From positions 58,830,118 to 58,894,117 of the forward strand of contig CM049317.1 of assembly GCA_026874595.1 (NCBI GenBank): a stretch of DNA of 64,000 nucleotides, in the 5' to 3' direction. The DNA is from Sipunculus nudus. Lineage: Eukaryota > Annelida > Sipuncula > Golfingiida > Sipunculidae. Shown here piece by piece: positions 22,568 through 36,700 of the stretch (position 1 is its first letter; the number at the start of each line of letters is the position of its first letter). Under the pieces are notes generated by a model that made no database searches, was not told where the DNA came from, and saw only the letters and a list, made by a program, of their open reading frames with translations. A program made the position numbers and the translations under genes.

Positions 22568-23829
22568 TGAGAGGGGTAAGAGAGATATTATTTTATTGAT
22601 GTAATACATTATAAACACATCAAAAGGTACTATATCAAAGCACCATAAGTAAAACGTCTTTATTATTAGTGCCATCTAGTGTTAACTCTAAGAAAAGAAG
22701 TATAGGAAATACTTGTACCACATTTTTATACTTTAGACTCTTAGGGTGCCTTTTTGTGTGCTTATTCTTATATATCTTAGACAATCATCAATAGTCTCAA
22801 GACAATGTACATTAGTCCCAAACAATAATTATAAAATGCGACATGTGATGGATTACCATATATGTTGATATGCTGCAACTGTTTATGACTATCTCAGCTA
22901 ATTACCGCACACCACAGGAATGAGTAGAGAAAAATATTTAAAAATACTGCACCAAGTAAGACCTGAGTTAGGCGAATTCATGGTTAGAAACATTACAATG
23001 ACAGAAAAGGCCTTTTTCATTCCCTTTTGTATGTGTTTTTGTGTGTACTTGTGTGTTTGTTCACAACATAACTCATGCAATAATGAACAGAATTTCAGGG
23101 CATTCCACGAATGGGCCAATGAACAATAGATTTGATTTTGGTGTGGGTTTGCCTTATGATCCGGATCTATGGAGGACTTTCTGGAATATTCACAAACATT
23201 TAGTCTCTTATGCATGAATGAACCAGGGAATATGTGAATAGGTGATGCAAATAGGTGAATGCAAACATGGGTTGGGGGAACTTATGAATATGGGAGTACG
23301 GTCCACAAACGAGAATGAAAACACTTGGGGATCATCCCTCATTTAGGATGGACCACATGGTGGAGGCATGCATTCCTGAGAATGCATATTTCTAGTTTTT
23401 TTTATAAGTTTCAAGTGCCGCAAGAGGAAAGTGGAGGATGAGTATGTATTATAATAATCAGATACACTGAGGTTAATTGATTAAGAGTATAAAACAGTAC
23501 GAGGGTACAGTATGTTACAATAGTAACACAAAATGAGAATAATAATATCAATGTATACAGTAATGAGAATTAATCTGTGTATGTTATATCTATGTAAAAT
23601 TATTTACAATACTTTTCACATTCAATACACCTACATTTAATTGCCATCAAGCTGTTGTAATGTATATCTATCGATGCAAGAAGACTACCCATGACTAACA
23701 ATGTACCGTATTTTAATTCTATCATATTGACCCCTCATAAAATAATTAAATTTTCTGAATTACATTATAATGTTTGTTTTTTTTTATTGCAGTTGCAAAA
23801 ACATGTCTCCTCTCCCAAAGGGCCATCCA
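22568..23829. other. No gene recognised
   Basis: AT-rich. The text at 22960-23200 (TGTGTGTTTGTTCACA, GGGCCAATGAACAATAGA, ATGACCCGGATC-type words) resembles 57000-57190 (TGTGTGTTTGTTCACAC, GAGTTAATAAAAAATC, CATGACCCAGATTTGG), so it is probably a dispersed repeat shared by the two loci. Frames at 22898-23215 and 23691-23897 are not convincing genes. Confidence 0.45.
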
Positions 23830-26800
23830 AACAAGGGACCCATGGGTCACGGCGCTCAGCTGATCTTGATTGGACTATAAATGTTTCTCCACTGTGATAC
23901 TATATCAAGTCGATAAAGCTTATGAATATCATGTACATGTTGGGCTATTATAAAGGAATGTAATGTAATATGTGAGTAAATGATAAATGAAATTACCTGA
24001 CTGATGGATTAATAGAGTCAAATAAAGTGGTTTATTTTTTATTTATTTAGGAGGGGTTGAAAATTGTGATATATTTGAGCAAATATGAATGCAATGACAG
24101 CAGTAATAAGCAGTAGTAGAATGATGATAAGGCTATTTGTTGAAGGATCTAAAGTGTATGGTAGTCTGCAAGCGTTCAATTTGACAGATATGATGTTATG
24201 ATTAACTATGCTGATAAAGTGATTTATGAATATGTGACTGTATGACACAATATCTCTTTAGTCTTGACAAGGTACATTATTGTGATGCCCACTATGTCTA
24301 CATATTACACAATATTGACATAATTTCTGGCATGTACATAGGTACCTATGGACGAATAGTTATACAAAATATAAAAGTATGAATATATCTGATTCATCTT
24401 GTTCTTGCTTACTGAGGCTGACTTTGGGATGGGGTTCGGACAAGGGAAAAGTGAGGGCAGCACGAAGGTGGATGTAGAAATATTCTATTGTAATGTTTTT
24501 CATTTATATAAGAATATGAAAAGCTAAGAGGAAAGGGGCCCTCCTACTTGGTTATGGTAAAGTTCTAAATATATTATTGCAAACTAATACTCTGACAAGA
24601 CTGTCATGAAGAAAAACAGTAAAAGTTTTGAGATACTGTGTTGCATACGAAAATTTACAGATGGACAGGCAAGTGGACAGAATGGACTAATACCTTTATT
24701 TCACTTTCAAGAGAATAATGCATTTTAGTTTATATATAATCCTATTTTTTTAAGCAGATCCACTTTTTCCATTAAGAAGTTTTTATCTGAATCATTTTTT
24801 TATTGACAGGTTTATAAATTTTTAATTAAAAAACCTGAAAATATAAGTTAAAATATTAGAATTGTTGCAAAAGTTGCAATCATTATATATACAGAGTAAA
24901 AAACATTGGGTCATATTATGCATACACATATATTTCATTATTTTTAAATTATAAATGTTTAAACTGATTTAAAAGAAAATAATGCCACAACATGGCATCT
25001 ACAAGAATATTCCTTGAATCACTATTAAAAAGTTTTGCACATTGGAGTTTTCAGGACATGCTTAATTTTATTCACCAAAATAAAATAAAAGTAAATTTGA
25101 TAAAATAAAACATCTTTTCAAATAAAGTATACACATTGTTGGTTGAATGAGGGACAAACAATATCATTGTGCTAATTACTATCCCAGTTTTAATTTATTA
25201 CTGGAATTAATAGTCAATTTCACACCTGGTGAAGTTTTTACTCTTCTGAAGTAAGGAATTACTTACCTCATGAACATCCACACTTTCACAGCAATACACC
25301 ACTTTGTGGACACAATTAAATGTACACTTTAATCATTGTAACCCTGGTGGTTCAATACAAAATCTAAAATGTAGCATGTCCAAGAATAAAATAAAATACA
25401 GAAAAATTATAACATTCATCCAGTTTATGCACCAACTGGGGGGGGGGGGATGAGTGCAGGGCAGAGAGGAAGCCTGCTAGTAGTGGCCAAGCTGGGCCAA
25501 GGTAAGCTGCCTGGGATGGGTTACATAATGCAAGTGAAGGCTGTACTACTAGGTGGGCTAGATGTAAACAACACTTGACATAGTGTATGAAAACATGAAT
25601 AAAAGCTATTCTTTCCAATCAATTTCTTTGAAATTTCAGATTTTAAAAGATTAAATCCTTATGTATATATGCTGTGAAAATTAAATCAACAGTGCCAAAG
25701 TTGGACAAAATTTAAGGTATTGATTTTTTATTTATGCTAATAACTTGAAAATTTGCAAAATTCAGATCTAATTTTGGGTAAACAATTGAATCTTGATTAA
25801 ATAAAGTTATATTCCTGAAAAAAAGTCTCTAGGTTCAACAATTCTCATGTTAGGTGAGTAAATATATTTCCTGATTTTTTTAAAAATTGCATTATGTTTT
25901 GGCCCGTAACTTCAAAATAATACCCAATACTGACCTAATTTTTGGTATGTTCATAGAAAATGTATAAAAGAATGTGAATACTAAATACGATCAAAAAAAA
26001 GATCAGTGGTTTTGATATTAGGCAGCCTTGAGGTGTAACAATGGCTTTTTTTTATGGAAAAAAGTTTTTTTCCTTAATATCTCGAAGGAACAAAGTCCTA
26101 ATGACCCAATTTTCCTTATGGAAGGAGATTTTGGGGACATCTAAAATTATGTCAACAGCCTGGGGAGCACAGAGATGTGCACTGAATGACCTACAGTCAT
26201 CAAAGTGGACTGCTTGACACTGTAAGGGAATACAACAAGAGCCTCCAAAAAAATTCAATAACTAGCCTAATTTTGCAGCCTTTATTTTCAAATTTCAGAT
26301 TTTAACAGATTAAATCCTTATGTATACATGGTGTAAAAATTAAATCCACAGTACTAACAGGAAAAAAACGTGCCATGGCCAAAGTTGGGCAAATTTAAGG
26401 TACCAATTTTATATTTTTGCCAATATTTAAAAAAATTTAACAAATTTTGATCTAATTTTTGGTATACAATTAAATTTTGATTAATTAAAGTTGTATTACT
26501 GGAAAAAAGTCCCTATCTTTAACACTTTTGGTCTTAAGTGACCAAATATCTTCCTGATTTTTTTACAAAGTCCATTTTGTTTGGGCCCATAACTTTTTTA
26601 AAATTATATAATACTGACTTAATATCTGGCATGTACATAGGAACTATATAGAGGAATATTTATGGTAAATATGAAGAAAACCAGATGAGTGGTTTTGATA
26701 TTAGGCAGTCCTGAAGTGTGAAAATAGATTTCTAATAAAAAATTGAGGTTTTTCCTTAATATCTCAAAGGAACGAAGTCCTATTGACCCACTTTTTGGCA

Positions 26801-27010
26801 TGGTAGGAGATTATGGGGATATCTAACTGTATGCCGAAATTCAGATTCGTAGGTTCAAAGGTGTCAAAACATGCCAGTCTTACGGACGGACATCCAGACG
26901 GACAGACAGACAGACGGACGGACGGACGGACGGACAGACAGATGGACGGACGCCGGACAATGGACCATGACTATAGCTCAGATGACTTATAGTCAGCTGA
27001 GCTAAAAATT
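23830..27010 (+). mobile_element. CTCAGCTGA-ended element, copy H1 (about 3.2 kb)
   Basis: The left end carries the perfect palindrome GACCCATGGGTC followed by GCTCAGCTGATC. The right end carries GGAC/GGACA microsatellite (26880-26950), then the near-perfect hairpin TAGCTCAGATGACT-TAT-AGTCAGCTGAGCTA (one mismatch in 14), then AAAATTG. The body is nearly the same as 47980-51131, including the frame at 24039-24248, a poly-G run at 25438-25450 and two paralogous sub-blocks (25700-26230 and 26390-26830). The short frames carry no recognisable domain, so the element is non-autonomous. Confidence 0.88.
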
Positions 27011-27290
27011 GAGGAAAAAATATGCACCAATCCAAAAGTTATGGTGTTTACAGAGACTATTTACTTCCACAGATTTAACCTTGAAGATCAAGTTCAAGTT
27101 CACAAGTTTGCAAACTCCCAAGTTTTAAACTCTCTGATCACTTGTTTGAAACAATTGGTGTATCAAACTGGAGAAAAAATATGCAATTCTTCAAATGTAA
27201 TGGGGTTTACAAAAATCTTGGTTGAATAGGTTTGAGGAAAAAATGTGCAGCGCACTACTTAGTATTGGTGTTGGAGTCTTGTGCCCTGGC
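27011..27290. repeat. TGACCTTGAAGATCAAG dispersed repeat
   Basis: AACCTTGAAGATCAAGTTC (27078) and GAAACAATTGGTGTATCAAA (27148) match words at 940, 34690, 39880 and 55430-55760. Part of a dispersed family. No coding role seen. Confidence 0.6.
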
Positions 27291-27327
27291 AGTTTACCTC
27301 TGTAATTATTTAAAATATTTTGAAAGA

Positions 27328-27333
27328 TTTATT
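27328..27333 (-). terminator. Polyadenylation signal candidate for the LDLRA-like receptor gene
   Basis: AATAAA on the minus strand, 408 bases after the stop codon at 27741-27743. I found no closer canonical hexamer. The real 3' end is unproven. Confidence 0.45.
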
Positions 27334-27740
27334 TCTAAAATGATTTTAGCGAATCCTGATGATGTTAATGTGAAATGCCTCTGTCCTTAGTTTGTATCTG
27401 ACTATGCAATACAAAGGTACTGAAAATGCATTTGTTTTATAAAATTACCTGAGTAATGTAATTCATATACATAACACAATACTCCATCCTAATTACCACA
27501 GTTAGCTCACCTTCAAGAAGGCCTATTAAACTACATTTCAATATTACCTGCTCTTTAAAGTTTACTATACATCACACAACATATATAGTAGTTAATTGAC
27601 AGTCTGTGCATACTGAAAGTTTACACAGTTTACATACATGCATAAGGCTTTATATGGCTACACAAAGAGCCTGACATAGAAGGTTTTGTGTGGCTTTGTG
27701 TTTTACCAGACCATAGATAATCCCCAATATGAATCTTCAT

Positions 27741-27791
27741 TCATTTTCTGGGAGGGTTGTCTATAACAGCATCTTCATAGGTTGGCAAACC
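27741..27791 (-). CDS. Receptor gene exon 10 (C-terminus)
   Basis: Acceptor TTTTACAG ends at 27792. The exon enters in phase 0, matching exon 9, and encodes GLPTYEDAVIDNPPRK then TGA. LPTYEDAV repeats the layout of PPAYDAV in exon 9, so the tail ends with two tyrosine motifs of the L/P-P-x-Y type. The previous intron is 6.2 kb and holds a large repeat element. Confidence 0.85.
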   Translation of the reverse strand, partial: GLPTYEDAVIDNPPRK

Positions 27792-30700
27792 CTGTAAAAC
27801 ACACATGAAATATGGTGATGCAATAGATTATAGTTACCAAACTTCATTTGACTGAAAGACTCTTACTTGAAAGTTAAAACTGAGATTGGAAATAATGACC
27901 ATTTCTCTGAAAACTTTGTAAATATAAAAATAACAAATGTTCTGAAGTTCATGTTTATTATTAGTTATACTGGCATAGTAGTTAATGAAACAAAAGCCCC
28001 CACCAGGTTGCATAATATGCCAATTGTAAGTATTGTGACCTCTGACCTCATTAAATATGCAAGGATTATGCTGAGAATCGACCCTGGGCGAGATATTATA
28101 TTGATTAATATTTCTGTTGAATTTCCTCAAAATCTATCATATTCCTGGTAAGTTATAGCAGCTACACCATAAAGTAGCTTGGTGACCTCTGACCTCATTT
28201 AAAATGCAAGGATTTTGCCTATAATCACACTCGGGCCATATAATCTACTGGTATGAAGTTATGATGAATTTGCGAAAGTTGGTTTTATATTCTGATATCA
28301 TGGTGCATGGCATCATCAAAATGCGGATGTTCCATTTTATGAATCGCGTCAGCTAAAAAGCAAAGGTTAAAGATTATGGCTCCATTGAGGGGTGACCTAT
28401 ATTACCGTTAATTCTTAATAAGTTTGAATATAATTAAATAACTATTATCACAGGTTATTTGAATTAAACAACAACAATTAGTTCATAGTGATTAGATATT
28501 GCTTTGACCTTCAATCTAAAGTATTTCGTAAGCAGGCAAAAAATAACAGAATTTAAGAATTTTTACCTAATATTGTACCATGCCTGTGAACTTTGTCATG
28601 TAATTTTGAACTAGTGGCCAATGGGCCATGACGCTCAGCTGAATTCGACAAACAGGTGATGCATGCATTATTTATTGGTGTTATAATCCGGTGAAAAATA
28701 TTTGTTAAGCAACCTTGAACAATGGGTAGAATGACTTCCTGAGTGCTAAAAATCATGTTTTTTATCTGAAGGTAACAGTGACCTAATTCAAGGCTTCCAA
28801 GAAGGTTTAACCAGGAACTCCCAAGATGCTATTGCTAAGTTTGAAGTTTCTACATCAAAGTGCTACGACTCCATCAAACTGATTTAAAGGGGACTCAAAT
28901 CATGTTCTTTCTCATAGCTCACTGAACATTGATCACAGTGACCTTATTTTGGATGTCCAAGGAGATACTACAATGACCTCTCTTTACATCAAGAAAGACA
29001 TTTCCAGATCCAAAAAGATTTGTGCCATGTCTGCCTTTCTGATTTTCAAAATTAGGTTTTCTGCTCATAACTCACAGAATATAGGCCACAGTGACCTAAT
29101 TTCAGGATCAACAGGAGACTTGCCAAGGACCTCCCAGGATATTATATTAAAAGGTTCTACGTCCAACAGTAAAGTTTTCCGCCTTGCCTGTGCTCATGGG
29201 TGCTCATAATCACATTTATGGCCATTTGCTTGCTGAATATAGGTCACCGTGACCTAGTTTCATGAAAATTCCCAAGAAAGTTTCCAAGAAAATTTGCCCA
29301 AAACCTACTTGGATATTATGTTAGAAGATTCTAGGGTTTATGGTTACAATTTGTGGCTTGTCTGTACAGGTGCTCAAAATTATGTTTAGGTCAGTGACCT
29401 AATTCCAGGTTTCCAATGAGATTTGCCCAGGATCTCTCTGAATGTTGAGGAAAAAGATTCTGGAGCAAACATATACAATTTGTACCCTGTCTGACTCGAG
29501 GGATGTTCAAATTAATGTTTTTGGCCAATAGCTCAAGAATATGGGTCACAAGGACCTAGTTCAAGCTTGGCAAGGATATTTGTGAACCTACATGGATGTT
29601 GCATAAGAAGATTCTGTGGTGTATGAATACACAAAGGGCAAATATAAGATCAAAATATATAGCAAAAATCAAGGAAATACATGCAAGAATTATTGAGAAA
29701 CAGGTGCTTCTTTATGAATTTTTATTCAATACAAGCCAATTGTACTGCACTTTTATAAATGATGGTAATATTTATTCAGAAATATTTGACCCAATCCTTT
29801 ACAAGATTACATAAATATACATCCAACTGCATTCACTTTAACTGTTCTTGAGATAATATGATCAAAAGGAATTAAAAGATGGTTGCCTGGTGGCCATATT
29901 GGACTTCTGACAAGTCTGAAATCAGACAACAAACATTCTCTAAATCAGACCAAACATTAAAGAAAAATTACTGAAACTGCACTGAAGAAAGAATTTCTAA
30001 GGTGGCTAACTGGCAGACATAATGGATTTCTGACAAGTATGACATTTGATATCCCACATTCTCCAATAAGAGACTAAACTTGGGGCAAATTATCCAGTAA
30101 TAAATGCCCAAAATAATTCAAAAGGCATGTCCAGGCCCTCATATCAGATTTATAGATATGCAATTGTAAAAAGTGTAAGTCCAATATTTTTTATTATCAC
30201 TCTGCTTTTCAATGGGGTCAGCAGGGTAGGTAAACTGCCAAACCTGAAAGAAAAGAAATGCAGAAAGCATGACTAAGAGTCTTGAAATAAAACAAAAAGC
30301 CATCCTTAATCAAGGTACACATCCACATATTGTGAGAACAAACACTTGCTTTTATATGTGGTGATATATATTAAAATATTCAGATAGCTAGGAAACTAAG
30401 TTAATTGCTAGGATTCCATAAAATAAACTGCAAAATGTTCCCATCATCTTATAAATCAGTAGCTAAACACTAATACTATACTCTCATAGTCTTAATGCCT
30501 GGCTGAAGCATTCTGACAACAGTGTTTTTGTTATGAAGTAACGAGGTACTTATCACTGAGCCTTATCACTTAATAGGCTGATACAAAAGGGAGTCATATG
30601 TCACCAGTGTCACTCACAATTACAGCCACACAGGGAGATGTACCAGCTGGAGTGGGATGGTTATATATACAAGAAAAATAGAGATGGTCTTCATGGTCTA

Positions 30701-33700
30701 TAAAATAAGTAATTGTGAACATCCCTGACCTATGACCTTGGCCTTTTGCCCATATATCAACTGGATTCTTTCTTAATGATGGATAACTACTTACCACTTA
30801 AATCTGGTGTAATTACTTGGCAACCAATGGGTGAATAACTTTGACCTGCAACCTTTAACCTGCTGACCAGCTGACCCCAAAATCAATAAGTTATTTATTT
30901 TAAGCAAAAAGACCCATAAATATGAAGTTTGAGTCAAACTGAGTGATGCATAGATGTGGCATATGTGAAAGACTGAAGGTTTGGGTTGAACAGTTACACT
31001 TGAAATATGCTCACAAGCATTTAGAACCATTAGATATTGTGACCATGACCTTTGACTTTTTGACCTCAACATCAATAGGCTTCTTCCCTTATTGGTAGGT
31101 AAGCCATATATGACAGATGGAAGGTACAGATTGAAAAGTTTGCCTGAAAATGACTCCACGCAAGAAGTGGGTGCTGTGAACTTGACCTTTGACCTCAAAA
31201 TCAACAGGTCTTTTCCCCTGTTGGCAGAGAAGCGATATCAGTGCTGGAAGGTTTGGAATGAAACGTCTAGCTTGAAATGTGTCCACAACCTTTTCAAAGA
31301 GGTGGATCCTGTGACCCTGACCTTTGACCTTGTGACCTCAAAATCTACAGGATTTAGTAGGTGAGCTATATGTGAAAAATCAAAGAATTGGGATGAAAGG
31401 GTTGGCTTAAAATGCATCCACAGGCTTTTCAAAGAAGAGGCTCCTGTGACCTTGACCTTTGACCTTTTGACCTCAAAAAAATTATGGTTCTTCCCCTGTT
31501 GGTAGGTGAGCTGTATGTGAAAGATGGAAGGTTTGGGATGAAAATTTTGTCTCAAAGAGTTATTTCTGGGGGGTGCAAACACACCCCATAACTTCGAGAA
31601 TATAGGTCGCAGTGACCTAATTTCAGGTTTGCAAGGAGATCTTTTTATAACCTTTAAGACTGCATAGGGTTCATGGCCCTAGCCCCTACGGTTACGATTT
31701 GTGCCCTGCTAACGGCCGGCCGGCCGGCCGGCCGGACGGCCGGACGGACGGACAGACAGACGGACAAAGACCCATCGCTATAGCCCAGCATGACTGAAAG
31801 TCAGCTGAGCTAAAAATTGGTGCACTTGGTGCTCAAAGTCATGGTGACCTAATTTCATGTTTCCATGGACATACTTACCCAGGACCTAACTGAATGTCAC
31901 ATTAGAACATTCTAAGCCAAATGGATACAATTTGTGCCCCTATCTGACTGTATGGATGCTCAAAATCATGTTTTTGGCAAATATCTTGCAGAATATATTG
32001 CACATATCCAAGGAGATTTGTCTAGGAAGTTCAATTACAAGTTTCAAGGTACACCTTAAATATATGTAAGAAACTGGTCACTTCATGGTCAAATCTCCCC
32101 CTTCTGTATTTTGGCTACTGTATTTATATATTGGTACATGACCTTTGATCAGCTGTTTATTTAGTTCTTTTGACTGAAAGTTAGCAGAAAACTTTTAGTA
32201 AATATTAAAATTTATAATTCAATGATATGATTTCTAATACTGACTGCATGTCATATTTATAATATTAAAAAAACTAGACATTTCTTGGCACCGCATGTGC
32301 CAGAGTATCCCCAGACATAGTATGCCCCCCGCCTTTAAGAAATGGCCCCATTTTTACCAGCATATACTGACACTTGGCAAGCAATTATTGTTTCTTCCAT
32401 CTTTAAATCCACAATCTTTTTGAAGATGTTGGTCCTGTGACCTTGACCTTTAACCCCATGACCCCATAATCAATTTGGGTCTTGCTTTTTCAATGGGACA
32501 TATATAAGTCAAGTTTAAAATCTATACATTAATAAAAGCAGGAATTATCATCCAGAAACTAATTTTTTTGACAGATGGCTCCTGTGGCCTTGACCTTTGA
32601 CCTTGTGACCCCAAAATTGATATTGATCATCCACTTCTATATATAAATCAATAGAGGTCTAGATTTATTGATGGGCCTATATAAGTCAGGTTTGAAATCC
32701 ATATGTTAATCCAAGCTTGAATTATCATCTCGGGAACTAAATTTTAGACAGATGGCTCCTGTGACCTTCACCTTTGACCTTGTGACCTCACAATTGACAA
32801 GCGTCTTCCTCTATTGGCAGGGGAACTGAATGTGCAAGATGAAATGTTTGGCTGAAAATGCATCCACAATCTTTTAAAAGATGTGTCCTGTAACCTTGAC
32901 CTTTGACCTCATTACCCAAAAAATCAATGCGGGTCTTGCTTTTCCAATGGGACATATACAAGTCAAGTTTGAAATCTATACATCAATAAAAGCAGGAATT
33001 ATCATAAAAAAAAATAATGTTTGGACAGATGTCCTGTGACCTTCACCTTTGACCTTGTGACCTCAAAATTGATGGGGTTCTTCATCTCTTGGCAGGTGAA
33101 CTATATGTGCAAGATGAAAGATCTGAGATGAAATGTTAGGCTGAAAATGCATCCACATCTTTTTAAAGATGTGTCCTGTGACCTTGACCTTTGACCTCAT
33201 GACCCTAGAACCTATAGGGTTCTTACTTTAGTGGTGGGCCATACATCAGTCACATTTGAAATCCATATGGCTATCAACACTGGAGATATCATAAGAGGTG
33301 TGTGATTTTCACCAAATATGGACACATTAAAGGTCAAGGCCACTCTCATTGTAAAGGTCATGACCCAAATGTAAATAGACCTCATCCCATAACCCATCTC
33401 TCTACACGTGCATAATATGAAAGAAATCTGTCCATTAGTTTTTGACTTATAATGCTTACAGTACTGTCAAGTGGCAAGTACGGGGGTATTAAAAGGCGTA
33501 AAAACAAGAAAAGGATAATAGGTGGCGCCACCAGTTTCTGGTATATCACAAGGCTATCCAAGATCTTCGGTCACCTTGATTTTTGAACCAGTCCATGCAA
33601 GCTTACTTAAGATATTTAAGAATTTATGTTATTTTCAGCAAAAATGGACCTATTCAAGGTCAAGGTCACTCTCCTAGCATAGGTCATGACCCCATTTTAA

Positions 33701-36700
33701 ATAGGCTTCGTCCCCTTACCTATATCCATACAAATGTAAAGTTTGAAAAAGATCAGTGAAATATTTTTTGAGTTATCTCGCTCACAAGGTTTTTCTGCGG
33801 CGGTAGCGGCGGGACCGTCGTGAAACCATAGTATCCCGACTTTGTCAGGGGATACAATTAAAATTTCAATATATTATTAATTTATATATACTTATTTTAA
33901 TATTTAATGCTATTCATCAGTTAAAACAACAAAAGTATTCTCGAATATCAAAGGAATTCTTTAATTTCCAGTGGTTTTGTGTTGATTTTGGTGATTATAT
34001 GTGGGATTCTGTGAATAGTCTGACCCGATGCTTACCTGTTTATCTGCTGGAATGCTGTACAGATCTGATGACACTACAGCATCATAAGCCGGTGGAGCCC
34101 CTGGTGCTGGGGCACTGGGAACTGTCCTCCCCGCATTGGTAGTCCCCCCCGATAACAATCTATCTTCAGCCTCTCCCGTTCTGCGTCCATACTGACTAAA
34201 CTGTGTATACTGCTCTGTGTAGGAGTTTGTTTCGTCATCACGTGTGTTGACTGGTCCAAGCGGAGGTCCTGTCCCACTGACCACTGGCTGCATGTTTGAT
34301 TCTGCGTAGAAAGTCCTGGTGGTGGCTGAGGACGAAATGTTATTGGACGCTGAAATTTAAAACACATATTTTATCATCTTATATAAACAAATAGTGATGG
34401 GATGAGTTCTATAAAAAATTTGGGTTCTTTGAACACTTAAGAAAACTATCAATTACATCACAAAAAGATCACTAAAAAGCAACGAGGCCTGAAGGGCTAA
34501 TGCAAACCTGTGCAATGGGATATACACCAGGTATATTGCATCATGCAATGCTGGACCATTAATTTTCAAGTACATGTGTTAACATTTGCAATAAAATGTA
34601 TTATCTCACACCATTAGTTCATTCTGACTGAATAGAAAACCCAACCTTTATACGTTACAGAGTTCACAAATAATTTCTATTCTGGCTGATCTGACATTGA
34701 AGATCCAGGTCAAGGTCACCATTTTTGAACTCCTCATTGAATTTAGTTGAAACAATTAGTCAATGGATACTGGTCATCATGGGTGGCAGGAAAATGTAGA
34801 ACATATAACCTTCTGGCGCCTGATATGGCTGCTTGGGTTGTATGCTCCCAAAGGAGTTGAGAAAAGCTACAAGAATGAACAGATCTAAGAAGGCATCGTG
34901 TAAAGTCATATAAATTTGACATTGTCAGATTAGAAACCTTCACCTTTACCTTATCACCTTTAACCTTTACCTTTTCACCTTTAACCTTTACCTTTTCACC
35001 TTTAACCTTTACCTTTTCACCTTTAACCTTTACCTTTTCACCTTTAACCTTTACCTTTTCACCTTTAACCTTTACCTTTTCACCTTTAACCTTTACCTTT
35101 TCACCTTTAACCTTTACCTTTTCACCTTTTGGTTTATCTTTAACATTCACTCACCTCCTTCATATTTGCAGCACTTGTATATACACATCAGTATACAAAT
35201 AAAAGTAGCCACTGGTATCAAAAGGAAGTACCACCAGCCCTCGAGGTTGAACGAACCTAAAAACAGATAAAATTAACAAGTAACCCACGGGGCATGACAT
35301 TAAGCCGACTCACATAACACTTCTGATCAAACTAAAATAGGTGAAATTTACGGTAAGATGTTATTGCAGGTGTGGTTGGTTTGACTGTGTGCAAATTTAA
35401 TCAAAAGATTTTGGAAGGAACAATCTATTCAATCTGCAGGTAATTTTACCATTGCTAGATAGGGTCATTTGTTTGTCCTGGCCATTGGAACACTTCTGAA
35501 TAGGGTTAAAGTTTCCTCTGTGTGTAATGTGGATAGTTGTGACATAACTGATCTAAAGCTTTGATCTGGCCTGCAGAGCTGACCTGTGATGTAACACACA
35601 TTTCCCTGAATAAACATTAACTAATAAATTTAGAAATATTTATGGAACTTATAAAATATTTGCATAATTTCATCATCTAATACATTTATATCTACATATA
35701 CATATATATATATATATATATACTGTGGATTCAGAATTGTTTGTTGGGTTTTTATTATCGTGGAATTCGTAGGTAACCTTTTGCACAAAATTCAAAACCC
35801 AGCTATCATTAGGTTTATTATAGAATTTTTGAAAGTCCATTGACCCTGTGCATTGAGTTATCCTGTTGGTCCGTTTTCACCGTCCATGCTAGCAAATGAT
35901 ACAGATTAAAAAATTGCAAAGAAAATGATATGTAGCCCATAAATTAAAAAAATAAATTATATTGTGAGGAGAGATATTCAGTTTCATCTTGGGGAGCAAA
36001 CAAACCAAGATTTCATCAGTGTCAGACTTACAAGTGACTGTTTAAAAGTGCGTCTGCACCAACACTGGTATATGTGGACTTGTTCTCTCTCATGTTATCT
36101 TGCTAAAAGTCATAGGTAAAGGTCATTTTGCCCTGCTAATCTTATTTGATGGCTTTTGAAAGAATGTCATGTTTAAATAAATAATCAACCATGCTGCAGA
36201 GTTAATCTAGTTATCCCTGGCTTGGTCACTGTCAGCTGAGCACAATTATGAGCTGGAGCCCAGTCAAACTGAGGCCTCTTTCCCGGTCAGTCAACTAGGG
36301 GTTCCATCTGAACAAAGACATACCAAGATGTTTTGATTCTTTTAATAGAATGAATAAGCAGAATATAAATATAAATATTGACTTCGATTGGTTCTAATAA
36401 TTCATAAAATCACAACCAGTATGTCAGCTGATCGGAGGATTTCTTCTCACGAGCACAGACCACATCGGATCAGGCAATTTGCCTGGTGGGGCTTAATGAG
36501 GTGTCAAGATAAGTGGGGTGGTGGAGTACAATAGCCAATGACCTCATGGACAATACGACTGGGCAATAAAATAAAGGGGACAGCTTGTCAGATTGGCTTT
36601 GGCGTCAGAGTAGACACTCCTTTTCTTAACCCAAACATTTTCAGATAAGTCAGACGATATATTTGTCATTTGTGTCATTGAGCCTATCGCTTGTACCGGG

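Larger units (their letters stand above)
28610..31819 (+). mobile_element. CTCAGCTGA-ended element, copy H3 (composite)
   Basis: Left end ACTAGTGGCCAATGGGCC then GACGCTCAGCTGAATTC at 28610-28650. Right end CGCTATAGCCCAGCATGACT then AAAGTCAGCTGAGCTAAAAA at 31770-31819, after a GGCC/GGAC microsatellite (31710-31763). The interior has many diverged AATATAGGTCAC[A/C]GTGACCTA units (28930-29560 and 31580-31640). The candidate alternative exon at 30139-30243 and the DR1-type repeats lie within these ends, so the span may be composite or nested. Confidence 0.6.

Noticed and set aside
24039-24248. 69-codon gene conserved in two copies (also 48188-48397)
   Set aside because: The conservation is explained by the two near-identical copies of the host repeat element; the frame has no domain and no third copy was seen.
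31738-31763. Coding meaning for GGAC/GGCC tracts
   Set aside because: Simple-sequence tracts that recur inside the right end of one dispersed element family.
34743-35150. GEKVKVK repeat protein on the minus strand
   Set aside because: A 21-bp minisatellite starting just inside the donor of the transmembrane exon; intronic.
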